A stretch of DNA of 6,759 nucleotides from Phil1 sp963643205 (GCA_963643205.1 CAVIJJ010000048.1:1-6759), one strand, 5' to 3'; shown: positions 1 to 6,568, counted from the first letter of the stretch. Program-made: numbers and translations. The notes: generated by a model not told the origin, from the sequence alone.

Positions 1-61
1 ATAACAACTAAAAAGAATAAGGCCCACCGCCTGACAATTGGTAATCAATGACCGGTGACAG

Positions 62-82
62 CCGCACCCCAAAGGGGTGCGG
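62..82 (+). terminator. GC-rich hairpin, possible terminator of a plus-strand gene entering from the left
   Basis: A perfect 9-bp stem (CCGCACCCC at 62-70, GGGGTGCGG at 74-82) encloses an AAA loop. It is followed on the plus strand by TTTG, a weak T-tract, and on the minus strand by no T-run. It would suit the end of a plus-strand gene converging on the six-gene block. Frame 1 from base 1 is open up to a TGA at 49-51, ten bases before the stem, but this is too short to call a gene. It could instead be a stability hairpin or part of a dispersed repeat. Confidence 0.4.
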
Positions 83-158
83 TTTGTGCGTTGGGGGGAT
101 ATACTAAGTTTTATATAGATGAGATCATTTCGAACCACAAGAAACGCTTCGCATCAAA

Positions 159-182
159 AAAAGAGCCCATCGGGGCTCTTTT
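159..182 (-). terminator. Intrinsic terminator closing the minus-strand operon
   Basis: A perfect 10-bp inverted repeat (AAAAGAGCCC at 159-168, GGGCTCTTTT at 173-182) surrounds a 4-base loop. Read on the minus strand, the right half of the stem runs into seven consecutive T (162-156), three of them beyond the stem, giving the classic stem-plus-U-tract form. It begins 13 bases after the racemase stop codon at 196-198. The four T at the other end mean it might also work weakly for plus-strand transcription, so it may serve convergent transcripts. Confidence 0.88.
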
Positions 183-195
183 CCATAATTATTCG

Positions 196-903
196 TTAGT
201 TCTTCAGCTCGTAGCCGGCTTCGGTTATGGCGTTTTTGGCGAGCACAAGCGTGGGGTCCACGGTGGGGAAATCCAGCTTATAGTCCTTAAACGCTATGGG
301 AAGCTCGGTGCAGCCGAGCACGAAGGCGTCCGCGCCGCGCTGCTGCATGGCCTTGAGGGCGGCCTTTACGGGGGCGGTGTCGAAATTGTCGTTGCCGGCC
401 TTTACGCCGTCGTAAATCATGCTCATTATAAGCTTCTGCTCATCGGGCTCGGGCAGCATATAGTCTATGCCGTTTTCCTCGAAAAGCTTAGCGTATATGC
501 CGGTTTTAACCGTGCCGTCGGTGGCGAGCAGGCAAACCTTTATCTTGCCGCGGCTCTTTATTTCCTTGGCGGTAAGGCGAAGCATGTGCAAAATGGGGCA
601 GGATACGGAATCCTGCACGGCGGGATAGAAATTGTGCGCCGTATTGCAGGGCATAAGCAGTATCTCCGCGCCCGCGGTTTCAAGGCGCTTTGCCGCGCGC
701 TTCAGCTCATCCGTGGGATCGGGCCCCAAGCCCAATATGGCCGCGGTGCGGTCCGGTATATCGGTATCGGAGTCTATTATAACGTGAATGTGCTTGCGGT
801 CCGAATCCGCCTTTGTGTTCAAAATAATCTTTTCAAACAGGTCGGCCGTAGCCAGCGGACCCATGCCGCCGATTATGCCTACTATTTTCTTTTTCTGTTC
901 CAT
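196..903 (-). CDS. Aspartate/glutamate racemase family protein (cofactor-independent amino-acid racemase)
   Basis: This 235-residue protein belongs to the PLP-independent Asp/Glu racemase superfamily and has the usual length. The N-terminus carries the glycine-rich start GIIGGMGPLATADLF (residues 9-23), followed by the IPDRTAAIL motif (49-57) typical of the aspartate racemase/YgeA branch rather than of MurI. The two catalytic cysteines are both present: Cys86 in MPCNTAH and Cys198 in LGCTELP. The family interconverts L- and D-amino acids by two-base proton transfer in the cytoplasm. Which amino acid is used here (Asp, Glu or another) cannot be told from sequence. An AGAAGGA Shine-Dalgarno lies just before the ATG in the 11-base gap after the desulfhydrase stop, and a terminator follows, so this is the last gene of the operon. 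Inference: it could turn D-Glu released from peptidoglycan peptides into L-Glu. Confidence 0.9.
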   Translation of the reverse strand: MEQKKKIVGIIGGMGPLATADLFEKIILNTKADSDRKHIHVIIDSDTDIPDRTAAILGLGPDPTDELKRAAKRLETAGAEILLMPCNTAHNFYPAVQDSVSCPILHMLRLTAKEIKSRGKIKVCLLATDGTVKTGIYAKLFEENGIDYMLPEPDEQKLIMSMIYDGVKAGNDNFDTAPVKAALKAMQQRGADAFVLGCTELPIAFKDYKLDFPTVDPTLVLAKNAITEAGYELKN

Positions 904-914
904 ATTTTCCTTCT

Positions 915-1886
915 TTATTTTATATCCGTGGGGTCAACCGCGAAGAGCGATGCCGTTCCGCCGCTGTGCAGGAAAAGCACGGTTTCGTTTTCGCCTATGT
1001 TGCCCGTGCGGACAAGATGCATAAGTCCCGCGAACGCCTTGCCGGTGTAAACGGGGTCGAGTATAAGGCCTTCCTCGCGCGCCATAAGGGTTATGGCCTC
1101 AAGGCCTTCCTTGGAGGGCTGGGCGTAGCCGGCGCCGTAGTAGCGCAGGATGTCTATATCCTTGGGCTCAAGATGCACGTTTTCGCCCATTATCTCCGCC
1201 GCGCCGTTAACAAGCTCCGCCGTAATCTCCTCAAACGGATCATCGCAAACGGCAATGCCGGTAACCTTGCAGCCGCGGCCGTAAAGAATGGAGCCGAGCA
1301 CAAGGCCGCCGAGCGTTCCGCCGCTGCCCGCGGTAGACACGATGCGGTCTATTTTAACGTTTTGCCTTAAGGCTTCGGTGAATATTTCCCTTGCGCAGTC
1401 AACGTAGCCCAGGGTGCCGAGCGGCACGCTGCCGCCAACGGGCACAAGGTAGGGCGTATGGCCCGCCGCGCGAAGCTCGTCCGCGATGCGGTCCATTTCC
1501 TTATATACGTCGTCATACGTATCCGTATCCACAAAGCGCACGTCCGCGCCGAGAAGCTCGTTTATAAGCAGGTTGCCTACCCTGCCCTGTACGCCGCGCT
1601 TTTTAAGCACGAGTATGGGCTTTATGCCCAGCCTGTTGCAGCAGGCCGCGGTAAGCATGGCGTGGTTGCTCTGCGCGCCGCCGGTGGTAAGCACGTAGTC
1701 CGCGCCCTTCTGCTGAGCGTCATAAAGAAGATACTCAAGCTTCCTCACCTTGTTGCCGCCGGTGCTTACGCCGCTCATATCGTCGCGCTTTATATACACG
1801 TTCCTGTTCAGTACGCGGCTTATGTTGTCAAGCCTGTACATGGGCGTGGGGAACTGGCCAAGGCTGAGTTTGTTAGGCATTGCCAT
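915..1886 (-). CDS. dcyD: D-cysteine desulfhydrase-like PLP enzyme (D-cysteine desulfhydrase/ACC deaminase family)
   Basis: This 323-residue, full-length fold-type II PLP enzyme belongs to a family that splits D-cysteine into pyruvate, sulfide and ammonia, or deaminates 1-aminocyclopropane-1-carboxylate (ACC). Visible landmarks are YIKRDD (31-36), the PLP lysine Lys46 in TGGNKVRKLEY, the substrate loop QSNHA (72-76), the phosphate-binding TAGSGGT (185-191), DPVYTGKAF (277-285) with the active-site Tyr280, and HSGGT (307-311). ACC deaminases are known to carry Glu right after that Tyr and Leu in the later HLGG motif. Here these positions are Thr281 and Ser308, as in D-cysteine desulfhydrases, so ACC deaminase is unlikely. 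The first ATG (1886) is preferred over the ATG six bases later because GGAGGAG lies 7 bases upstream of it. The gene starts 4 bases after the decarboxylase stop, implying coupling. The true substrate may be another D-amino acid. Confidence 0.87.
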   Translation of the reverse strand: MAMPNKLSLGQFPTPMYRLDNISRVLNRNVYIKRDDMSGVSTGGNKVRKLEYLLYDAQQKGADYVLTTGGAQSNHAMLTAACCNRLGIKPILVLKKRGVQGRVGNLLINELLGADVRFVDTDTYDDVYKEMDRIADELRAAGHTPYLVPVGGSVPLGTLGYVDCAREIFTEALRQNVKIDRIVSTAGSGGTLGGLVLGSILYGRGCKVTGIAVCDDPFEEITAELVNGAAEIMGENVHLEPKDIDILRYYGAGYAQPSKEGLEAITLMAREEGLILDPVYTGKAFAGLMHLVRTGNIGENETVLFLHSGGTASLFAVDPTDIK

Positions 1887-1890
1887 CGCT

Positions 1891-3162
1891 TTACTCCTCC
1901 TCTTTAAGCCTGGGGAGATTAAGAAAATCGAATGTTGCGAAATAATCCTTGTTCGTTTCCGCGCGGCGGATAAGCTCGGTTGAGCCGTCCTCCTTCAGCA
2001 GAACCTCCGCGCTGCGGAGCTTGCCGTTGTAGTTATAGCCCATGGAGAAGCCGTGCGCGCCGGTGTCGTGGATAACGATTATGTCGCCCTCGGTGATTTC
2101 CGGCAGGGGACGATCGATGGCGAAGCGGTCGTTGCTTTCGCAAAGGGAACCGGTTATATCGTAAATGTGGTCATGCGGCGCGTTTTCCTTGCCAAGCACG
2201 GTCACGTGATGATAAGCGCCGTACATGGCGGGCCTGAGCAGGTTAGCCGCGCAGGCATCGGTGCCTATGAAGTGCTTATGGGTATCCTTGTGGTGAATGG
2301 CGGTGGTTACAAGGTAGCCGGCGGGGCCTGTCATGTAGCGGCCAAGCTCGGTGAATATCTTCGGATGCATATCGGTGCCGCCGAACACCTCGTCATAAAC
2401 CTCGTGTACCTTTGCGCCTACGAAGGCTATATCGGTGGCGGTTTCCTCGGGGCGATAGGGTATGCCTATGCCGCCGGACAGGTTAACAAACGCTATCTCC
2501 ACGCCAACCTCGTCGTGCAGCTCTTTGGCCACGGTGAAGAGGAGCTTCGCGAGCGTGGGATAATACATATTGTCCGTATTGCAGGAGGAAAGGAAGGAAT
2601 GCAGGCCGAAGTGCTTTACGCCAAGCGCCTTAAGCTGCTTGAAGCCCTCGGTAAGCTGGGCGCGGGTGAAGCCGTATTTCGCGTCCGCGGGGTTGCCCAT
2701 TATGGCGGTGCCAATGCGGAACTCGCCGCCGGGGTTGAAGCGGCAGGAAATGGTTTCGGGTATGCCGCCGTGCTCCTTAAGGAACTCTATGTGGGTAATG
2801 TCGTCAAGGTTGATGGTCGCGTTCAGCTTGCGGGCATACTCAAAGTCCTTGGCGGGGGTGTCGTTTGAGGAAAACATTATTCCGTCGCCCACAACGTCTA
2901 TGGCGTCGCAAAGCATAAGCTCGGCATAGCTTGAGCAGTCCATGCCGCAGCCCTCGTCGCGCAGAATGCTCATAAGCACGGGGTTCGGGCAGGCCTTTAC
3001 GGCGTAGTATTCCTTATATCCCTCGTTCCAGCTGAAAGCGGCGCGAAGAGCGCGGGCGCGATGGCGGATGTCCTTCTCATCATAGATATGGAAGGGGGTA
3101 GGGTACTTTTCAATAATCTTTTCCATCTGTGCCTTGGTAAAAGGTACTTTCTTATCGGTCAT
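1891..3162 (-). CDS. lysA: Diaminopimelate decarboxylase-like PLP enzyme (fold type III)
   Basis: This 423-residue protein is an alanine-racemase-fold (type III) decarboxylase of the LysA/ornithine decarboxylase group. The PLP lysine is Lys56 in YYAVKA. Other landmarks are RFNPG (141-145), the glycine loop LSGGIGIPYRP (228-238), ELGRY (272-276), RPAMYGAYH (310-318) and CESND (341-345), which supplies the cross-subunit Cys and the Glu/Asp typical of diaminopimelate decarboxylase. The expected reaction is meso-DAP to L-lysine plus CO2. Oddities: the canonical HxHIGSQ loop reads HSFLSSC (188-194), so Phe190 stands where the PLP-stacking His normally is; EPGR reads ELGR; and GAYG reads GAHG (368-371). 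It therefore belongs to a divergent clade and the substrate is less certain than the fold. An AAGGAGG Shine-Dalgarno lies 8 bases before the ATG, 23 bases after the transglutaminase gene. No lysine riboswitch fits there. Neighbouring peptidases suggest DAP salvage rather than biosynthesis, as no dap genes are nearby. Confidence 0.82.
   Translation of the reverse strand: MTDKKVPFTKAQMEKIIEKYPTPFHIYDEKDIRHRARALRAAFSWNEGYKEYYAVKACPNPVLMSILRDEGCGMDCSSYAELMLCDAIDVVGDGIMFSSNDTPAKDFEYARKLNATINLDDITHIEFLKEHGGIPETISCRFNPGGEFRIGTAIMGNPADAKYGFTRAQLTEGFKQLKALGVKHFGLHSFLSSCNTDNMYYPTLAKLLFTVAKELHDEVGVEIAFVNLSGGIGIPYRPEETATDIAFVGAKVHEVYDEVFGGTDMHPKIFTELGRYMTGPAGYLVTTAIHHKDTHKHFIGTDACAANLLRPAMYGAYHHVTVLGKENAPHDHIYDITGSLCESNDRFAIDRPLPEITEGDIIVIHDTGAHGFSMGYNYNGKLRSAEVLLKEDGSTELIRRAETNKDYFATFDFLNLPRLKEEE
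1894..1902 (-). promoter_or_regulatory. Shine-Dalgarno of the desulfhydrase gene embedded in the last codons of the decarboxylase gene
   Basis: On the minus strand the final three Glu codons of the decarboxylase, GAGGAGGAG, directly precede its TAA and also form the Shine-Dalgarno for the ATG at 1886, with 7 bases between. A second in-frame ATG six bases further on is spaced too far (13 bases). The arrangement decides the start and points to translational coupling of the two genes. Confidence 0.8.
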
Positions 3163-3185
3163 TGTAATATCCTCCTTAAAATCAA

Positions 3186-4577
3186 TCAGTCAAGCTCTTT
3201 ATAGTCCGTCATTACCATGCCTGTGGTAACGTTAGCGGGGGAAATGGGGCCGTCGTCATATTCCATCTCGCCGGCCTGGTTATCATAGGGATCAAAGCGC
3301 CAGTAGGTTTCCTCCGGCTGCATGGGGAACTGGAATTCGCTGTTCGCCACCATCCTGTAGGGGTCAAGGTTGCCGAAATAGTGGTTCCAGCGGTTCAGGT
3401 TGCCCGCGCGGTAAGCGCTGCCGCCGAAAGAGGCGTCCGCGAACAGCCAGCCGTAGGGGGCTATATAGAACTGCGCCCAGTCGTGATGACCCAGGTCGTA
3501 GGGACCGGCGTAAAGGCCGCTCTGCCACTTGGCGGGTATTCCGGCGCAGCGGCAAAGGGTTATGAACAGCAGCGCCTGCACGCCGCAGTCTCCCTTAAGG
3601 TTTCTGGCGCAGGATTCGGATATGTTTTCAAGGCAGAAATAATCCGGCATATATGAATACATAACCTTTGTTGTAACAAAGTTATAGAATGCGTGCGCCT
3701 TTTCAAGGTTGTTGGCGCAGCCTGCGCTAAGGTCCTTAACAAGAGCCTTTATATACGGGGTGAACGTTATATGCGGGGACTGCTCGTTTGTTTCAAACGT
3801 GGGCTGCTCCTTGTCGGGAGTAAGGGTAGCTATGTCGTGATAAGGGGCATAGTTATCGTATTCGTACTCAACGAAGAACTCCGCGTTCTTATCAAGCTTT
3901 TCCTCAAAGTATATCGTGCGCACGGGGGCATCCTCGGGGCAGATAAACTTGGGCTCGTGAGACGTTGCGACTATCTTCATATTGCTCTGCTGCAGGCACT
4001 TCGCGGGCAGGGGCAGATGCACCTTAACGGTTTTGCCGGGTATGAACGCGTCGTCATCAATCTTTATGGAGCTGCGTATTTTAATATGCGCGCCCATGCC
4101 GCCTTTTTCGCGCATAACCTCCATGGCATACTCAAGCGGGCTCTTTTTTTCGGTGGGCTTATCCTCGCCCTGGCTGGTGCCGGTGTCCTTTACGCGGGCG
4201 CGCTCGGCATAGACGGGATCGGTTTTAAGCAGGGTTTGATGGAAGCGGCCGAAATAATGCTTTTCGCCGTTCACGTATATCCAGCCTATGCGGTTTATGT
4301 CCACAAGGTGGTTGAACTCCTCCTCCGTAAAATCGGGGATATCCTTACGCACGCGCGCCATGGCCTGCTCAAACGTATAAGGATAGTTGCGGGGCAGGCG
4401 GATCATAATCTCCCTTTCAACCCTAAGGCAGGCGGCAAGGGGAGCGGTGGTCTTGGGGTCCTCAAGGCGCATCTCTATAAGGCGAAGCGCGTTTTCAAAA
4501 TCGCCTATGGCCTTGTAACGGGCTATGTCCTCGGGGAGGCCTATGTCCAGATAACGAATGTCCTCATTCTGATTCAT
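3186..4577 (-). CDS. Transglutaminase-like (papain-fold) domain protein, probable cytoplasmic peptidase
   Basis: This 463-residue protein appears to have three parts: a helical N-terminal region (about 1-130), a polar linker (131-148) followed by a beta-rich middle region (about 160-255), and a transglutaminase core (about 280-390). The triad is complete: Cys331 in KGDCGVQALLF, His365 in GHHDWAQFYIAP, and Asp381 in GWLFADASFGG. Bacterial proteins with this core are mostly thiol proteases or amidases rather than cross-linking enzymes. The motif-rich stretch 329-392 reads like a conserved clostridial family. No signal peptide or membrane segment is seen, so it should act in the cytoplasm. Its AAGGAGT Shine-Dalgarno lies 7 bases before the ATG, in the 22-base gap after the NlpC/P60 gene. 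Position between a gamma-D-Glu-type endopeptidase and a DAP decarboxylase suggests peptide trimming (inference). The exact bond cut is unknown. Confidence 0.85.
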   Translation of the reverse strand: MNQNEDIRYLDIGLPEDIARYKAIGDFENALRLIEMRLEDPKTTAPLAACLRVEREIMIRLPRNYPYTFEQAMARVRKDIPDFTEEEFNHLVDINRIGWIYVNGEKHYFGRFHQTLLKTDPVYAERARVKDTGTSQGEDKPTEKKSPLEYAMEVMREKGGMGAHIKIRSSIKIDDDAFIPGKTVKVHLPLPAKCLQQSNMKIVATSHEPKFICPEDAPVRTIYFEEKLDKNAEFFVEYEYDNYAPYHDIATLTPDKEQPTFETNEQSPHITFTPYIKALVKDLSAGCANNLEKAHAFYNFVTTKVMYSYMPDYFCLENISESCARNLKGDCGVQALLFITLCRCAGIPAKWQSGLYAGPYDLGHHDWAQFYIAPYGWLFADASFGGSAYRAGNLNRWNHYFGNLDPYRMVANSEFQFPMQPEETYWRFDPYDNQAGEMEYDDGPISPANVTTGMVMTDYKELD

Positions 4578-4599
4578 GATAAATACTCCTTAATTTGGC

Positions 4600-5430
4600 T
4601 TAAAATACGCTGCCTACGCCCAGCACGCCGTTGGCAAGATCCGCGCGATAGTCCGGATCGCAGGGAAGGAGGCTGTTTATAACAACGCCGTCACTGCCCG
4701 CGCGGCTGGTGGAATGGATATATTTGCCGTCGCCTATATACATGGCAACGTGGCCCTTGAAGAACAGCATATCGCCCTTCTTTATATCCTTGCGCTCAAT
4801 TTCATGCACGCAGAAGCCTTCTTTTATATCCGCGTTGCGGTACATATCCACGCCGTACATAAGATAGCAGCTGCCCACAAGACCGGAGCAGTCTATGCCC
4901 AGCGGGCCCTTGCCGCCCCAGCGGTACTGGGTGCCCAGATACTGCTTGGCCAGGTTTACAACCGCGTTCCTAAGCTCCTCTTCGCCCAGGGTGGGTACGC
5001 AGTAATAAGGACCTACCTGCAATGAACGCATATAGCCTTCCTGCCCGCCGTAAAGACGAACATGGGTCCAGCCGGAGGGAGTTTCCTCGTCCTCAAGCTT
5101 TTCAACTATCGCTCCGCGATAAAGCGTGGTGATAACAAATCCGTTGTGGCCGGGCTTGGCGTGAACGTCCCCGGCGGCGGCCCATACGCGAACCAGCTTG
5201 GTATCCGCGCTTTCGCGGCGGGTAAGCTCGTCCTTGGCAAAGAGCATGTCGTCCTTATGGGCGTATGTTTCGTAGCGGTAAGGGGTAAGTATTTTGTACC
5301 AGCCGCCCTCCAGCTTTTCGGTGCAGGTTACAACGTGGCCGTACCAGCCCTCGTCGTCGGCTTCCGCGTCAAAAGCGGGGGTGCAGTAATACTGCGCGCA
5401 GGGAACGATTATGATGGCCTTTTTGTTCAT
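4600..5430 (-). CDS. SH3b-SH3b-NlpC/P60 endopeptidase, YkfC-like (gamma-D-Glu-diamino acid peptidase)
   Basis: This 276-residue protein has two bacterial SH3-like domains (about 1-66 and 78-138) followed by a C-terminal NlpC/P60 cysteine peptidase domain (about 150-276). The catalytic residues are Cys181 in GIDCSGLVG, His227 in FKGHVAMYIG and His239 in YIHSTSRAG. This layout matches Bacillus YkfC, a cytoplasmic enzyme of muropeptide recycling that cuts the gamma-D-Glu to diamino acid bond in peptides with a free N-terminal L-Ala. As in YkfC, no export signal is convincing: the short hydrophobic run at 5-10 fits the first SH3b strand (VPCAQYYCTP resembles the usual VPVANVRSKP). An oddity is Asn199 in YRNAD where many family members have Asp (R-D-A/S), the residue I recall as contacting the free amine in YkfC; its pocket may differ. 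AGAAGGAG lies 6 bases before the ATG. The gene opens the tightly packed part of the operon. Confidence 0.88.
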   Translation of the reverse strand: MNKKAIIIVPCAQYYCTPAFDAEADDEGWYGHVVTCTEKLEGGWYKILTPYRYETYAHKDDMLFAKDELTRRESADTKLVRVWAAAGDVHAKPGHNGFVITTLYRGAIVEKLEDEETPSGWTHVRLYGGQEGYMRSLQVGPYYCVPTLGEEELRNAVVNLAKQYLGTQYRWGGKGPLGIDCSGLVGSCYLMYGVDMYRNADIKEGFCVHEIERKDIKKGDMLFFKGHVAMYIGDGKYIHSTSRAGSDGVVINSLLPCDPDYRADLANGVLGVGSVF

Positions 5431-5448
5431 TTGCTTCTCCTTCTTTTT

Positions 5449-5460
5449 GCCGCTTGCGGC
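5449..5460. repeat. Small inverted repeat GCCGC-TT-GCGGC before the NlpC/P60 gene
   Basis: Five-base arms at 5449-5453 and 5456-5460 are separated by two bases. On the minus strand an A-tract and then the AGAAGGAG ribosome site follow, so it is not a terminator. A near copy with an AAA centre sits at 6614-6628 in front of the P1 peptidase gene. It may affect ribosome access or mark a dispersed motif. Confidence 0.45.
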
Positions 5461-5488
5461 GATTGGATATTGATGCTTTTATTTTATC

Positions 5489-5518
5489 GCGCCCGCCGTC
5501 AACGCGGCGGCAGGGCGC
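5489..5518 (-). other. Strong GC hairpin in the intergenic gap after the P1 peptidase gene
   Basis: The arms GCGCCC-GCCG (5489-5498) and CGGC-A-GGGCGC (5508-5518) form a 10-bp stem with one bulged base and a 9-base loop. It starts 12 bases after the P1 peptidase stop. On the minus strand it is followed by GATAAAATAAAAG, without a T-run, so it is not a clear intrinsic terminator. It may protect the upstream transcript or cause partial termination or processing, letting the first gene be expressed at a different level from the other five. Confidence 0.55.
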
Positions 5519-5530
5519 TTTATTCGTAAC

Positions 5531-6568
5531 TTATTTATTGAGCAGCTCGCTCAGGCTTTCCTTTTCGTGGCCGCGGAAGCCCTTAACGTGGGTGGCGTGG
5601 GTAAGGCTGCTTATAACGCTTTCCTCAACGCACTCTATGGCCGCGCGGAACATATAGTCCATGTCGTCCTCATAGAATATTTCCATGGTAAGGGGCTTTT
5701 CGGGGGAATAGTGCGGCACGCGGTTCGCGGTTGTGAAGGCAAGGGCTATTTCGCCGCTGCCGTTGCCGGATATGCTGCCGGTTCTGGCTATGCCGCTCTG
5801 CGCCCTGCGGGCAACGCGCTGCAGCTGCCTGGCGCTGAGGGGAGCGTCGGTAGCGATTATTATGATAACGCTGCCCTTGTCCTTCTGCTCGGCCTTGGCC
5901 TGCTTTTCCTGATAAAGGCGCTCGCCTATCTTTTCCCCGCCTACGGTAAGGTCCCTGAGGGTGCCGAAGTTTGTAAGCAGCAGCGCGCCCACGGTGTATT
6001 TATTGCCGTAAAGCTCAAACGTGCGGCTTGCGGAGCCTATGCCGCCCTTTAACGAATAGCAGCACATGCCGCTGCCGGCGCCAACCGCGCCCTCCTCAAA
6101 ATCGTCTCCCGCGGCGGCAAGAGCGTCAAACGCGTTCTGCTCGGTTACATGCAGTCCGCGGATATCGTTAAGATGGCCGTCGTTGCACTCGAATACCATG
6201 GGGTTAACGGTGCCGGTGTCGCAGCCTATGTCGCTGTTCTTTTCAAGCATGTATTTTACAAGCGCGGTGGATACGGTGCCTACGGAAAGGGTGTTTGTAA
6301 GCATAAGAGGGGTTTCTATGGTGCCAAGCTCGTTTACCTGAACAAGGCCTATGCTCTTGCCGAAGCCGTTTATAACGTGGCTCGCGGCGGGGCATTTATC
6401 GTGGAACATATCGCCGGTATGCGGCAGTATGGCGGTAACGCCCGTATGAATTTCGCCATCGTGAACGGTAACCTGGCCAACCTTTACGCCGGGAACGTCC
6501 GTTATTTTATTAAGTTTGCCCTTTTCCATACGGCCAAGGGTAAAGCCGAAGCTGCTCTGTACGCCCAT
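5531..6568 (-). CDS. P1 family (S58, DmpA-like) self-cleaving aminopeptidase
   Basis: This 345-residue protein has the length and motifs of the DmpA/BapA N-terminal-nucleophile family. These enzymes self-cleave before a serine and then remove N-terminal residues, including D- or beta-amino acids, from peptides, amides and esters. The family entry motif KITDVPGVKVGQVT (21-34) is present, as are TGVTAILP (42-49), NDGHLNDIRG (129-138) and GAGSGMCCYSLKGGIG (163-178). The predicted cleavage is Gly232/Ser233 in DKGSVIIIIATDAPL, making Ser233 the nucleophile. Asn200 (LLLTNFG), Ser271 and Glu273 (GNGSGEIAL) match the DmpA active-site set in spacing. No signal peptide is seen, so action in the cytoplasm is likely. 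GGAGG lies 7 bases before the ATG; the next in-frame Met (14) has no ribosome site. It is the first gene after the predicted promoter, and 100 bases separate it from the NlpC/P60 gene. Substrate preference (D-, L- or beta-residues) cannot be read from sequence. Confidence 0.9.
   Translation of the reverse strand: MGVQSSFGFTLGRMEKGKLNKITDVPGVKVGQVTVHDGEIHTGVTAILPHTGDMFHDKCPAASHVINGFGKSIGLVQVNELGTIETPLMLTNTLSVGTVSTALVKYMLEKNSDIGCDTGTVNPMVFECNDGHLNDIRGLHVTEQNAFDALAAAGDDFEEGAVGAGSGMCCYSLKGGIGSASRTFELYGNKYTVGALLLTNFGTLRDLTVGGEKIGERLYQEKQAKAEQKDKGSVIIIIATDAPLSARQLQRVARRAQSGIARTGSISGNGSGEIALAFTTANRVPHYSPEKPLTMEIFYEDDMDYMFRAAIECVEESVISSLTHATHVKGFRGHEKESLSELLNK

Noticed and set aside
55..1050. Long plus-strand open frame opposite the racemase and desulfhydrase genes
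   Set aside because: It lies antisense to two genes with complete catalytic motifs, overlaps both hairpins at its start, and its translation has the low-complexity look of a reverse-strand shadow. The same holds for plus-strand frames at 2053-2868, 3693-4682 and 5567-6052.
915..1886. ACC deaminase as the function of the fold-type II enzyme
   Set aside because: Thr281 and Ser308 stand where ACC deaminases have Glu and Leu.
3163..3185. Lysine riboswitch before the DAP decarboxylase-like gene
   Set aside because: Only 23 bases separate it from the previous stop, enough for the ribosome site alone.
4600..5430. Signal peptide or lipobox at the NlpC/P60 N-terminus (AIIIVPC)
   Set aside because: The hydrophobic run is only about six residues, the box contains Pro before Cys, and the stretch aligns with the first strand of an SH3b domain.
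5488..5506. TTGACG-like -35 element upstream of the NlpC/P60 gene
   Set aside because: It sits in the loop and arm of the GC hairpin, and no good -10 lies at 16-18 bases; TAAAAG at 15 bases is a poor match.
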